Shown here in pieces: positions 34,918 through 43,393 of a stretch of DNA of 64,000 nucleotides. This stretch comes from JAJECS01 sp965198185 (lineage in GTDB: Bacteria; Chloroflexota; UBA11872). The position numbers and the translations under genes were made by a program. The notes below the pieces were generated by a model. The model saw nothing but the letters and a program-made list of their open reading frames with translations. It was not told the origin of the DNA and did no database searches. The stretch lies in the NCBI GenBank assembly GCA_965198185.1, contig CBDAOU010000002.1, positions 1,426,001 through 1,490,000 on the forward strand, written 5' to 3'. Position 1 is the first letter of the stretch; the number at the start of each line of letters is the position of its first letter.

Positions 34918-35742
34918 ATGCGGATCGTCCGATACGCCCACGATTCCGGCGCTTGCTACGGCTCACTCGACGACGACGGCACCGTCCATGCAATCGAGGG
35001 GGACATCTTCGGGGATTACTCGGTTGGCGATCCCGTCGGTTCGGTCGACGACCTCAAGCTGCTGGCGCCGGTGGACCCGGGCAAGGCCATTGGGGTTGGC
35101 CTGAATTACATGGAACACATCATGGAGACCGTCGGTGAGAGCGGCGTGCCCAAGATGCCCATGCTGTTCATCAAGCCGACAACGGCCATCAGCGGTCCGG
35201 GGGACGACATCGTGCTGCCGCGAGCCGATGGCTTCCGCCACGCGATCAACGATCCCGCGCTGCAGGACGAGCCGTTCGGCGAGGTCCACTACGAGGCGGA
35301 GCTCGTGGTGGTCATGGGCAAGACCTGCCGCAACGTCGACGTCTCCGAGGCGCTCGACTACGTCCTGGGCTACACCTGCGGCAACGACGTGAGCGCCCGC
35401 AAGCTGCAATTCGCCGAGATGGCCATGGGCTGCATCCTGATGGGCAAGGGCCTGGATACCTTTGCGCCGCTGGGTCCCTGCATCGTGACCGACATCGACC
35501 CCAACAACCTGCGCATCCAGGCACGCGTCAACGGCGAGACCAAACAGGACAACAACACCTCCGACATGCTTTTCAACGCCGCGTCGCTCGTCACGTACCT
35601 GGCGCAGGGCCTCACGCTGCAACCCGGCGACTGCATCTTCACGGGCACGCCCGAAGGCGTCGGTCCGCTCGCAGCCGGCGATTCCGTCGAAATCGAGCTG
35701 GAGGGCATCGGCGTGCTGCGCAATCCAGTGGTGGCCGCGTAG
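34918..35742 (+). CDS. fumarylacetoacetate hydrolase (FAH) family protein
   Basis: A 274-residue FAH-superfamily protein. VGLNYMEHI, a metal-binding HYEAELVVVMG, YTCGNDVSARKLQ and a C-terminal FTGTPEGVGPLAAGD are family marks. Members hydrolyse or decarboxylate beta-diketo and oxo acids, or act on acylpyruvates and sugar-derived 2-keto acids. It is 24 bp upstream of a LarA-like racemase, followed by the kinase and PdxA-type dehydrogenase, so a substrate made or used in that hydroxyacid pathway is plausible. Confidence 0.9.
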   Translation: MRIVRYAHDSGACYGSLDDDGTVHAIEGDIFGDYSVGDPVGSVDDLKLLAPVDPGKAIGVGLNYMEHIMETVGESGVPKMPMLFIKPTTAISGPGDDIVLPRADGFRHAINDPALQDEPFGEVHYEAELVVVMGKTCRNVDVSEALDYVLGYTCGNDVSARKLQFAEMAMGCILMGKGLDTFAPLGPCIVTDIDPNNLRIQARVNGETKQDNNTSDMLFNAASLVTYLAQGLTLQPGDCIFTGTPEGVGPLAAGDSVEIELEGIGVLRNPVVAA

Positions 35743-35765
35743 CCGAGGTAGGAACAGGGCGCACC

Positions 35766-37037
35766 GTGCCAGGCGACTTCGTCACTATTCCCTACGGCGC
35801 GGAGGAGTTGCGCTTCCAGGTCAACCACGACGCCGTGCTGGCCGGCGTCTTCACGCCCCACCCGGCCCTGCCGGCTCCCGACCCGGAGCGCGTGATCCGG
35901 AAAGCGTTGGCGGACCCGATTGACAGCCCACGGTTGCGCGCGGCAGCCGCCGACGCTCGCTCGGCGCTCATCCTGGTTGACGACATCACCCGCGAAACCC
36001 CAACACATCTCCTCGTCCCCGCGATCCTGGAGGAACTGCGTGCCGGCGGGCTGCCCGACGACGCGGTTCAGGTGATGATCGCTCTGGGCACGCACCGTCC
36101 GATGACGCCGACCGAGGTCCGCGCCAAGCTCGGCGACGAGGTGCTCAGCCGGGTCGAGGTCACCCAGCACGACCACACCGTGGCCCCGCTGCGCGACCTG
36201 GGGACCACACCCGACGGCACGCCGGTGCACGTGAACGCCGGGCTTTTCGAGACCGACCTGGTCATCGGCACCGGTGCCGTCGTGCCCCATCACATCGCCG
36301 GGTTCTCGGCCGGGGCCAAGATCGTGCAACCGGGCGTGTCCGGCGCGGCCACCACCGCCGCGACCCACATGTTCAGCGCGCGCGCCGTCGATCCGCTGCT
36401 CGGCCAGGTGGTTACGCCCGTGCGCCGCGAAATGGAGCACATCGCCGATCGGTGCGGCATGCGCTACGTCCTCAACGTCACATTGAACAGCGACGGCCAG
36501 CTCGTCACGGCGCGCTTTGGAACCACGCAAGGCGCCTATCGGCGCGCCGTTGCCGACGCCCGCCGCATCTACGGCGTACCCGCGCCGACGGGGCTCGACA
36601 TCGTCGTCGCCGGCTCGCACCCTTGCGATATCGAGTTTTGGCAGGCGCACAAGAGCCTGTACCCGGCGGCCATGATGGTGCGTCCGGGAGGCACGATCAT
36701 CGTGGTGACGCCGTGTCCCGAGGGCGTGGCCGTGATGCATCCGGAGATGCTCGACTACGCGGCCTCCCCGGCCGACGCCCTCATCACTCGCTATGAAAAG
36801 GGCGAGTTCGACGACCCGGTGGCCGCATCGCTAGCGACGACGTGGGCGCGCGTGCGCGAGCATGCGCGAATCATCGTGGTCTCGGACGGCCTGGCGCGGG
36901 AAGACACTCGCGCCCTGGCGTTCGACCGCGCCGATTCGGTGGAGGCGGCGCTCGACATCGCAACTTCCGCTGCCCGCGCCAACGCGTCCGTGGGCGTGCT
37001 CACGCACGCGCCCGACACGCTCCCCCTGGCGAACTAG
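35766..37037 (+). CDS. LarA-like hydroxyacid racemase/epimerase (DUF2088)
   Basis: A 423-residue protein of the nickel-pincer racemase superfamily, starting at GTG 35766. Typical blocks: VDDITRETP, ALGTHRPMT, PHHIAGFSAGAKIVQPG (holding the conserved His and Lys that bind the pincer nucleotide) and ATTAATH. LarA inverts the alpha carbon of 2-hydroxy acids (lactate; relatives act on malate, gluconate and others). The neighbours here (DUF1537 kinase and PdxA-type dehydrogenase) suggest a sugar acid rather than lactate. LarB/C/E maturation genes are not in the window. Confidence 0.88.
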   Translation: MPGDFVTIPYGAEELRFQVNHDAVLAGVFTPHPALPAPDPERVIRKALADPIDSPRLRAAAADARSALILVDDITRETPTHLLVPAILEELRAGGLPDDAVQVMIALGTHRPMTPTEVRAKLGDEVLSRVEVTQHDHTVAPLRDLGTTPDGTPVHVNAGLFETDLVIGTGAVVPHHIAGFSAGAKIVQPGVSGAATTAATHMFSARAVDPLLGQVVTPVRREMEHIADRCGMRYVLNVTLNSDGQLVTARFGTTQGAYRRAVADARRIYGVPAPTGLDIVVAGSHPCDIEFWQAHKSLYPAAMMVRPGGTIIVVTPCPEGVAVMHPEMLDYAASPADALITRYEKGEFDDPVAASLATTWARVREHARIIVVSDGLAREDTRALAFDRADSVEAALDIATSAARANASVGVLTHAPDTLPLAN

Positions 37038-37040
37038 CTC

Positions 37041-38255
37041 ATGCCGCGGTGGGCGATCATCGCCGACGACTTGACCGGCGCCCTGGATACGGCGCTGCAG
37101 TTCCGAAACGCCGGACGCCGGACCCTGGTCTCCACCCGCGACGGCACATGGCCACCGGACGCCGAGGCGGCAGCGATGAGCACCGCATCGCGACACTCGG
37201 ACGCGGCCACGGCCTATGACGCCGTGCGCAGCGCCGTCGGCGCGGCCGCCCCCTCCGCCCTGATCTACAAGAAAACCGACTCGCTGCTCCGCGGGAACAT
37301 CGCCGCGGAGATCCAGGCGGCGCTGGACGGCACGGGCGTTGCGACGCTGGTGTATACGCCGGCATTTCCCTCGGGGGGCCGGACCACGGATTCCGGCACG
37401 CTGGCGCTCTGGGGCACCCCCGTCTCCGAGGCGGACCCCGGTCGAGACCCCGTGACTCCGGCGCTGGAGTCACACATCCCCACCCTGATCGAATCGACCT
37501 CGCCGTTGACGTGCCGCGTCATTGCCACGCACGTCGTGCGGTCGGGCGTCACCGCGCTCGCCGACGCCATGCGCGATGCCCGCGAGGCGCGCGTGAACGT
37601 GATCCTTCCCGACATCGCGGAGGACGCCGATCTCGAGTGCGTGGCGGCGGCCATGGACGCCGCCGATCTCATGCGTGTCAGCGCCGGATCGGCGGGCCTG
37701 GCCGCGTCCCTGGCGCGGCGCAACGAGTCCCTTCCCCAGCCGGTTCCCGAGGTGACCCGAAGTGCGCGCACCCTCGCCATCATCGGGTCACCGATGGACC
37801 ATACGCAGCGGCAATTGGCCCAGGCACTGGACACGCTTGCGATCAAGCCCATTCCGCTCGTGCAGCGACCGGGTAGTGCCATCATGACCGCCGCATCGGT
37901 GCGGGCAGGTTGGGCACTCGAGCGCCCCGCCTTGATTGACGCCGTGATTCCCGCCGACGCACCGTCCCCGGACGCCCAGTCCGCGCAGCAGGCCCTGGTT
38001 GGCCAATTCACGGCCGCCATTTGGCGCGGCTCGCGCCCGATCGGGCTGGTGCTCTCCGGCGGCGACACGGCGCGCGCCGCATTCGCGGCGATCCCGGCGG
38101 AAGCCGTCGAGCTTGCCGGCGAGATCGGCTGGGGCGTGCCCTACGGCGTGTTCACGTCGGGACCGGGAGCGGGATGGCCGGTGGTGACGAAGGCCGGGGT
38201 GATGGGCGGTCCCACCGCGCTGGTGGACGCCCTGCGCACGATCGGACTCCCCTAA
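37041..38255 (+). CDS. four-carbon acid sugar kinase family (DUF1537)
   Basis: A 404-residue kinase of the OtnK/DtnK/LtnK family, which phosphorylates erythronate, threonate or 2-oxo-tetronate. WAIIADDLTGALDTALQF (substrate domain) and YKKTDSLLRGN near the N-terminus, and VLSGGDTARAA in the nucleotide-binding domain, are diagnostic. The start lies three bases after the larA-like stop. A PdxA-type dehydrogenase comes next; in known four-carbon acid pathways the pair converts the phosphorylated acid to dihydroxyacetone phosphate and CO2. Confidence 0.92.
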   Translation: MPRWAIIADDLTGALDTALQFRNAGRRTLVSTRDGTWPPDAEAAAMSTASRHSDAATAYDAVRSAVGAAAPSALIYKKTDSLLRGNIAAEIQAALDGTGVATLVYTPAFPSGGRTTDSGTLALWGTPVSEADPGRDPVTPALESHIPTLIESTSPLTCRVIATHVVRSGVTALADAMRDAREARVNVILPDIAEDADLECVAAAMDAADLMRVSAGSAGLAASLARRNESLPQPVPEVTRSARTLAIIGSPMDHTQRQLAQALDTLAIKPIPLVQRPGSAIMTAASVRAGWALERPALIDAVIPADAPSPDAQSAQQALVGQFTAAIWRGSRPIGLVLSGGDTARAAFAAIPAEAVELAGEIGWGVPYGVFTSGPGAGWPVVTKAGVMGGPTALVDALRTIGLP

Positions 38256-38348
38256 CCGGCGCCCGGACGCCGGCTCGCACACTCACCCGAACGCCTCACT
38301 ACACTTGCCGGCGTGTCACTTTGAGGGCGCACGTCAAAGGAGCCCCGC

Positions 38349-39524
38349 ATCCCCACCTCAACCGCCGACGCCGACCGACCGGTCCTCGCCATCACCATGG
38401 GCGACCCAACGGGGGTCGGGCCGGAGATCCTCATCAAGTCGCTGTCCAAGCCCGAGACCTATGCGATGTGCCGACCGCTCGCCGTGGGCAGCGTTTCGGC
38501 GATCGAACGCATGGCCGGCATCCTGGGATCGGACCTACAGGTGCGCACCGCCGATCCGGAATCGGCCACCTACGTCCACGGCACGCTTGAGGTCTACGAT
38601 CCGTGGGGCGAGGACCTGAGCGACCTGCCCTTCAAGCAGGTGACGGTCGAGGGCGGGCGATCGTCGGCCGAGGCCGTGATCGAGGCCGCCAAGCTCGTCA
38701 TGGACGGCCGCGCCGCCGCCATTGTCACCGGACCGATACACAAGGAAGCCATCAACCGCGCCGGCTATCACTACGCCGGTCATACCGAGCTGCTGGCGGA
38801 CCTGACCAAGACGCCCGGAACGCGCATGCTGCTGGTGGCGCCGTCGCTGCGCGTGATTCACAACAGCACCCACGTCTCATTGCGCCAGGCCATCGAGCGC
38901 GTGACGCGCGACAACGTGCTGCACTGCATCCGGCTGCTGCACGAGTCGCTGCAGTTGCTGGGCTTCGAGCATCCGCGCATCGCCGTGAACGGGCTCAACC
39001 CCCACGCGGGTGAGGACCGGCTGTTCGGCGACGAGGACGCGGACGAGATCCTGCCCGCCATCGAAGCGGCGCGGGCGGAAGGCATGGACGTGACCGGACC
39101 CGAGCCGGGCGACACGGTCTACAACAAGGCCATCGACGGTCGCTTCGACGGCATCGTGGCCATGTACCACGACCAGGGACACGTGGCGGTCAAGACGGCG
39201 GGGTTCTTCGACGGCATCAACGTGTCGGTGGGCATGCCGATCATCCGCACCAGCGTGGACCACGGCACCGCCTACGGCCGCGCCGGCGAAGGCCGCGCGC
39301 GTGAGGACAGCCTGGACCACGCCATCAAGGTGGCGGCGCAGATGTCGCGCGCGAAGCTGGCGGACGGCCGGCGGCTAGCGGCTGCTGCGAGGCTGGGGCT
39401 AGATTCCCGCCTGCGCGGGAATGACGAAAATGGCGCGAGAATGACGCGCCCAAAGTTGCCCCTAGCGCGCGGCAGCTCCGGTATGCTGAAGGTGCGCAGC
39501 GGCGCATGCCCCATCTGGGCATGA
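38349..39524 (+). CDS. pdxA2: PdxA-type (4-phospho-threonate/hydroxythreonine-phosphate) dehydrogenase
   Basis: An NAD-dependent metal-requiring dehydrogenase of the PdxA family. ITMGDPTGVGPEI, HYAGHTELL, LNPHAGED and MYHDQGHVAVK supply the metal-binding His residues. Context with the DUF1537 kinase favours the PdxA2 role (4-phospho-D-threonate oxidation). No ATG, GTG or TTG exists in frame between an upstream TGA (38322) and ATG 38397, which lies after the first beta-strand (RPVLAIT). AAAGGAG (38336-38342) precedes an ATC at 38349, taken here as a tentative non-canonical start, giving about 391 residues. The last ~45 residues read through a palindromic repeat (39403-39422) and look added. 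Confidence 0.85.
   Translation: MPTSTADADRPVLAITMGDPTGVGPEILIKSLSKPETYAMCRPLAVGSVSAIERMAGILGSDLQVRTADPESATYVHGTLEVYDPWGEDLSDLPFKQVTVEGGRSSAEAVIEAAKLVMDGRAAAIVTGPIHKEAINRAGYHYAGHTELLADLTKTPGTRMLLVAPSLRVIHNSTHVSLRQAIERVTRDNVLHCIRLLHESLQLLGFEHPRIAVNGLNPHAGEDRLFGDEDADEILPAIEAARAEGMDVTGPEPGDTVYNKAIDGRFDGIVAMYHDQGHVAVKTAGFFDGINVSVGMPIIRTSVDHGTAYGRAGEGRAREDSLDHAIKVAAQMSRAKLADGRRLAAAARLGLDSRLRGNDENGARMTRPKLPLARGSSGMLKVRSGACPIWA
39403..39422. repeat. palindrome ATTCCCGC-N4-GCGGGAAT within pdxA2 3' end
   Basis: A perfect 8-bp inverted repeat with loop CTGC, followed by GACGAAAAT. This motif (translated as SRLRGND) is a familiar dispersed repeat in many bacterial genomes. Here it lies in the reading frame of pdxA2. 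Confidence 0.7.
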
Positions 39525-39576
39525 CGCCCTAGATGTTATGTAAATCCAAAGCCAATCCCTTGGCAGGAGTTAGTCC

Positions 39577-39792
39577 GTGACTTCCGGCTTTCAAGCGGCG
39601 CAGGTGGTTCTGGCGATCATCGTGATCGTGCTGTTGCAGGTGCGCAACGCCGGCGTGGGCTCGGCGCTCGGCGGCAGCGACAGCTCGTTCTTCGCCTCGC
39701 GGCGCGGGATCGACCGCGTGCTCTTCAACTTCACGATCGGAATCTCGATCCTATTCTTCTTTGTCTCCGTCCTCGCCGTCCGCTTCCAATAG
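39577..39792 (+). CDS. secG: preprotein translocase subunit SecG
   Basis: A 71-residue membrane protein. Two helices (AAQVVLAIIVIVLLQ and FTIGISILFFFVSVLAV) flank the conserved loop GSALGGSDSSFFASRRG. It is the small accessory subunit of the SecYEG channel. GTG 39577 with AGGAG a few bases upstream. Its end overlaps the convergent nuclease gene by 42 bp. Confidence 0.93.
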   Translation: MTSGFQAAQVVLAIIVIVLLQVRNAGVGSALGGSDSSFFASRRGIDRVLFNFTIGISILFFFVSVLAVRFQ

Positions 39793-40656
39793 CTCGTCGA
39801 GCGACACGAGCGCGTCCGGGCATCGGTCCGCATAGGAACATCGACGGCAGACGCTCGCGTCCTCCATGGCGTCAGGCGCGCGCCAAAAAGCCTCAAAGCG
39901 CTCGTCCTGGATCCCATCGGCAATAGTCGCCGCACGCTGCCCGAATGCCTGCAAGTCCTCCCGGTCGTAGCGCGTCTCAAGCCGCTGCACCGACGGCGGG
40001 TCGCCGATCACCAGCACGTCCACGCGGACGTCCGGAACGAAATACGGCGACGGCAATTCGCCGGGACGGACCCGTGACCCGGCGCGAAACGCCGCGTACC
40101 CGATCGCGTAGCACATGAGCTGGAGATCGCCGTCGAGATAGGCCGCGTCGTAGGGGCGGCGGGATGTCTTGAAGTCGATGACCGTGCCGTTCTGATCCAC
40201 TAGATCGACCGTGCCGACGACGGGCCATGGCACGCTGGGGACCGTGAACCGGAATCGATGCTCAACCAGGTGCGGCACCAGGGCCGCGGCCGCTTCCGTC
40301 AAATAGTGCTCCAGCGCGTGCCGACCGGCCTCGTAGGCGGCCTCCCACGGATCGTCGACCTCGGCGGCGCCTGTCGGGCCGGGCGCGTGACGCTCCCAGA
40401 CGCGATCGAACAATTCCTGGGCCTCGGACACGGGCAAATCGTGGCGGGTACGCTTTTTCTCGCGAAAGTTCGCTTCCAGCGCCTCGTGAATGGCCTGGCC
40501 AACCAGTGAGGCCGGGATGTAGGGAGCCTGAAGGCGATCCACGTACCGATGCCTGTACTGCAGCGGACAGGTCGCGTAGGTTCGCAACTTGGTCGGCGAG
40601 AGAAATCGGAGCGGGGGAGCCACGCGAAACCCAACCAGCGGTGGTGCCGAATGCAT
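39751..40656 (-). CDS. PD-(D/E)XK nuclease of the RecB/Cas4-like type with Fe-S cysteines
   Basis: A 301-residue protein. An early Cys (LRTYATCPLQYRHRY) and a C-terminal CRRCSYADRC triplet could hold a [4Fe-4S] cluster as in AddB/Cas4 nucleases. The catalytic block is VVGTVDLVD...GTVIDFKTS (Asp and Asp-x-Lys), preceded by a GQAIHEALE helix. Likely a single-strand DNA exonuclease in repair; there is no CRISPR array nearby. The start MHSAPPLVGF (40656) is preferred over an upstream ATG (40704) that would run into the divergent glycosyltransferase. Confidence 0.88.
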   Translation of the reverse strand: MHSAPPLVGFRVAPPLRFLSPTKLRTYATCPLQYRHRYVDRLQAPYIPASLVGQAIHEALEANFREKKRTRHDLPVSEAQELFDRVWERHAPGPTGAAEVDDPWEAAYEAGRHALEHYLTEAAAALVPHLVEHRFRFTVPSVPWPVVGTVDLVDQNGTVIDFKTSRRPYDAAYLDGDLQLMCYAIGYAAFRAGSRVRPGELPSPYFVPDVRVDVLVIGDPPSVQRLETRYDREDLQAFGQRAATIADGIQDERFEAFWRAPDAMEDASVCRRCSYADRCPDALVSLDELLEADGEDGDKEE

Positions 40657-40689
40657 CTGCCGCCTGAAGTCTAGCGGTCGGGCCGGATC

Positions 40690-41751
40690 ATGACGCCCAC
40701 GCACGATCTCGAAGCTTCGGCTGTTGTCGTGACCTGGAACGGACGCGAGCGGCTGAGCGAATCGTTACCGGCCATCGTCGGGCAGCAGGGCGTCCGGCAT
40801 GAAGTGATTCTGGTCGACAACGGCTCAATCGACGGCACGGTGGCCTGGGTGCGTGCCGCCTATCCGTCGGTGCGCCTAGTCGAGCTCTCCGAAAACACCG
40901 GATTTGCTGCCGGCAACAACCGCGGCATCGAGGCCGCGCGTGCACCGCTTGTTGCCACGATCAACAACGATGCGATCCCGGACCCGGAGTGGCTCGCCAG
41001 CCTCGTGAGCGCCGCGGCGGCGCATCCGGACGCCGGCATGTTCGCCAGCCGCATGGTCTATCTGCACGATCCGGAGGTGATCGATTCCGCCGGCATCAGC
41101 CTGGATCCGCTGGGCATCGCCTGGGATCGGAATGCCGGGACGCCCTTGCGGGATGACGCCGACGGCGAGGTGTTCGGCGCCAGCGCCGGGGCGGCGCTCT
41201 ATCGACGTGAGCTGCTCGAGGCGACCGGAGGCTTCGACGAGCGCTTCTTCGCCTACCTGGAGGACGTTGATCTTGCCTGGCGGGCTCGCCGGCTTGGGTG
41301 GAAAGCGCGATACGTGGCGGAGGCTCGGGTTCGGCACATGCACTCGGCGACCTGGGCGGAGGACTCGCCGCTCAAGACCTATCACCTTGGCCGAAACAAG
41401 ATCTGGCTGGTCGCGAAGAACTATCCCCTGAGACCGTTGCTGTGCTGGCTGCCGCTGATCCTGGCCTATGACGCCGCGTCGCTGCCGGTGACTATCGCCC
41501 GGCAGCGCAGCCTGGCCGCGGTGCGCGGGCGCCTGGTGGGACTCCTGCGCCTCCCCGAAATCTGGGCCAGCCGCGCGCACCTCGCACCGCCTCGGGGAAC
41601 GCCGTTGTCAGCGTCAGGCGCCGCGACATGGTCGGAGCTGCGGGAAGTCATGGAGCCCTTGCGATCGCCGTTGGCCATCTGGCGCCGCCACCGCCGGCTG
41701 CGCCGCGCCCTGCGCCCAATGTCCGAGCCGACCGCACCGCGCCGCTGCTAG
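40690..41751 (+). CDS. glycosyltransferase family 2 (rhamnosyltransferase-like)
   Basis: A 353-residue GT-A enzyme. VVVTWNGRERLSESL, ILVDNGSIDGT, ENTGFAAGNNRGIE, TINNDAIPD and ASAGAALYRRELL followed by FAYLEDVDLAWRAR are the classical blocks of the WbbL/RfbF-like family. A hydrophobic region near residue 245 may associate with the membrane. The C-terminal tail (TWSELREVMEP) is partly duplicated, in decayed form, at 45633. Its stop codon TAG overlaps a potential -10 (TAGACT) for tRNA-Pro, which begins 11 bp downstream. Confidence 0.9.
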   Translation: MTPTHDLEASAVVVTWNGRERLSESLPAIVGQQGVRHEVILVDNGSIDGTVAWVRAAYPSVRLVELSENTGFAAGNNRGIEAARAPLVATINNDAIPDPEWLASLVSAAAAHPDAGMFASRMVYLHDPEVIDSAGISLDPLGIAWDRNAGTPLRDDADGEVFGASAGAALYRRELLEATGGFDERFFAYLEDVDLAWRARRLGWKARYVAEARVRHMHSATWAEDSPLKTYHLGRNKIWLVAKNYPLRPLLCWLPLILAYDAASLPVTIARQRSLAAVRGRLVGLLRLPEIWASRAHLAPPRGTPLSASGAATWSELREVMEPLRSPLAIWRRHRRLRRALRPMSEPTAPRRC

Positions 41752-41762
41752 ACTCCTGCCAC

Positions 41763-41839
41763 CGGGGTGTGGCGCAGCCTGGTAGCGCACCTGAATGGGG
41801 TTCAGGAGGTCGCGAGTTCGAATCTCGCCGCCCCGACCA
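41763..41839 (+). tRNA. tRNA-Pro (GGG)
   Basis: A 77-base tRNA including an encoded CCA. Acceptor CGGGGTG/CGCCCCG (one G-U), anticodon stem CCTGA/TCAGG with loop ATGGGGT giving anticodon GGG, T arm GCGAGTTCGAATCTCGC. A second near-identical copy lies at 45696 in the same orientation. Confidence 0.97.
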
Positions 41840-41863
41840 ACGACTACCTGACACGGCGTTCTC

Positions 41864-41923
41864 GGTTGTCATCTGGTCGCGGAACCTATTCGGGGCGCTC
41901 CCATCCCCGACCAGATGACAACC
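41864..41923. repeat. 16-bp perfect inverted repeat beside tRNA-Pro
   Basis: GGTTGTCATCTGGTCG (41864-41879) and its exact reverse complement (41908-41923) are separated by 28 bp. The left arm recurs with one change after the second tRNA-Pro (CTCTCGGTTGTCACCTGG, from 45791); the right arm does not. No T-run follows. The remaining stretch to 42159 shows no coding or structured feature that I can support. Confidence 0.65.
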
Positions 41924-42159
41924 CCTGACGCCGCATCCTCCAAAACCGCTCGCCGCACGCGTGGCGGACCCGGCGAGGGGCATCCTCGTTGACCGACATG
42001 CCCTTTACGTGAGCGCCCCTTCCCGCAGTCCGGGATTCCTCCGTTGTGATCCGATCGGATTCCCTCATCGGCAAGTCGGGTCTACCGATGACATATTTCT
42101 GCGACCTTTCATTCCTACCGTCAGCAGTGTCAAAGACATTTCGCGATGGGAGCGAAGCG

Positions 42160-43245
42160 ATGGGCTTCAAAGAGCTGCTGGCGAGGATGCTCCCGGCTGG
42201 GGCGATCCTGGGGGCCATGCTCGGCGCGGGGATACTGATCGGCTGCGGCGGCACCGGACCCGGAGAGGGCCCGGCTGCTGGGGGCGCAACGGGAGGTCAA
42301 GTCGCCTCCGGGCAAGCAGGCGGCGAAGCTGCCGGTGAGCACGGTGCCGGTGGCGAAAAGGGCGCCGGCACCGAAGGCGGCGCGGCTGGCAGCGAAGAAG
42401 GCAGCGGCGCCAATACCCTGGCTCCGGATGAGACCCTCGACGCGGTCCGCAGCGGCGCCCGGCTGATCCTGAGCTACGACGCTGCCAGCAATGCCTTCAC
42501 GGGCACGGTCGAGAACACGACCGCCAATGTGCTGGGCCGGGTGAGGATCGAGGTGCACCTGTCCAACGGAACCGAGCTGGGACCGACGACTCCGACAGAC
42601 CTGGCTCCAGGCCAAGTGGCAACGGTCAAGCTGCCTTCGACGCCCGAATCGTTCACCGGCTGGGTGGCACACGCCGAGGTCGGCAGCGGAGTCGAGGGGA
42701 ACCACCCGGGTGGTGAAGGCGCCGGCGAAAGCGGTTCGGAAGGCGGCGGAGAGACCGGTGGCGAGGGTGGCGGCGCCAGCAACGAAGCTGCCAGGGAAGC
42801 CGCGATGTCGAGCCCGATCACCCCGCTCGGTCAGCCCTGGACCGGCGTTCTCGGCGGGCTGGCAGTTTCCGCGCGGTACGACGCGGCAACCGAGTCTGTC
42901 CAGGCAACGGTGCAAAACACGCTCCCGCAGGTGCTCTGCTATGTGCAGGCCGAACCTCACCTGAAGTTGGGAGCGACGACAGTAGGGGAGCTTGGTCCCG
43001 ACATGCTTGGACGTCTGAGACCCGGTCAGCAAGCAACGTCCAGCCTGTCGGTCGCCAGTGAACCGAACCTCGCGGGTGTCTCCTACGATGGATATGTCGT
43101 TCACCTTGAAGTATTCGACTGCGGCGGCCCCGGCCCTGTGCCTCACGCCGAAGGCGAAGGCGCCGAAGGCAGCGGAGAGCATAGCGGCGGCGGAGGGTCT
43201 GGTGGTGAGCACGGCTCGGGCGGCGAGGAGAGTAAAGGCAGCTAG
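42160..43245 (+). CDS. Gly/Glu/His-rich lipoprotein with two similar beta-domains
   Basis: A 361-residue predicted lipoprotein of unknown function. The signal peptide ends in GAGILIGCGG (lipobox LIGC near residue 30). Two domains of roughly 90 residues (LILSYDAASNAFTGTVENT and VSARYDAATESVQATVQNT) resemble each other and look like FxLYD-type beta-sandwiches. They are joined and flanked by Gly/Glu/Ala/His linkers (GGEAAGEHGAGGEKGAG and SGEHSGGGGSGGEHGSGG), whose His/Glu repeats could bind metal. ATG 42160 is chosen because the signal peptide begins there; a GTG at 42046 would add a useless 38-residue lead. A response regulator and histidine kinase follow, suggesting the lipoprotein is their target or sensor partner. 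Confidence 0.8.
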   Translation: MGFKELLARMLPAGAILGAMLGAGILIGCGGTGPGEGPAAGGATGGQVASGQAGGEAAGEHGAGGEKGAGTEGGAAGSEEGSGANTLAPDETLDAVRSGARLILSYDAASNAFTGTVENTTANVLGRVRIEVHLSNGTELGPTTPTDLAPGQVATVKLPSTPESFTGWVAHAEVGSGVEGNHPGGEGAGESGSEGGGETGGEGGGASNEAAREAAMSSPITPLGQPWTGVLGGLAVSARYDAATESVQATVQNTLPQVLCYVQAEPHLKLGATTVGELGPDMLGRLRPGQQATSSLSVASEPNLAGVSYDGYVVHLEVFDCGGPGPVPHAEGEGAEGSGEHSGGGGSGGEHGSGGEESKGS

Positions 43246-43393
43246 AACCCATCGGAGTCGGCCCGCGCACGATGCCGAAATTTCAAGGGATTTGGGGGAG
43301 CACCCCGGAGTCCCAACGACGGACGCAGTGCCTCGAAAAGACACCGCCTTCATCTAGGCGGCGCTTCCAGGATGGCTCCCGAGAGGATTGGTG

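Noticed and set aside
39751..40656. Cas4-type nuclease implying a CRISPR system
   Set aside because: No array or other cas genes in the window; RecB-like nucleases with Fe-S cysteines are common in repair.
41648..41983. Reading frame on the minus strand across tRNA-Pro (translating RRDSNSRPPEPHSGALPG)
   Set aside because: This is the reverse translation of the tRNA gene; the same peptide recurs at 45527-46279 across the second tRNA-Pro. Such frames are commonly mis-annotated as proteins.
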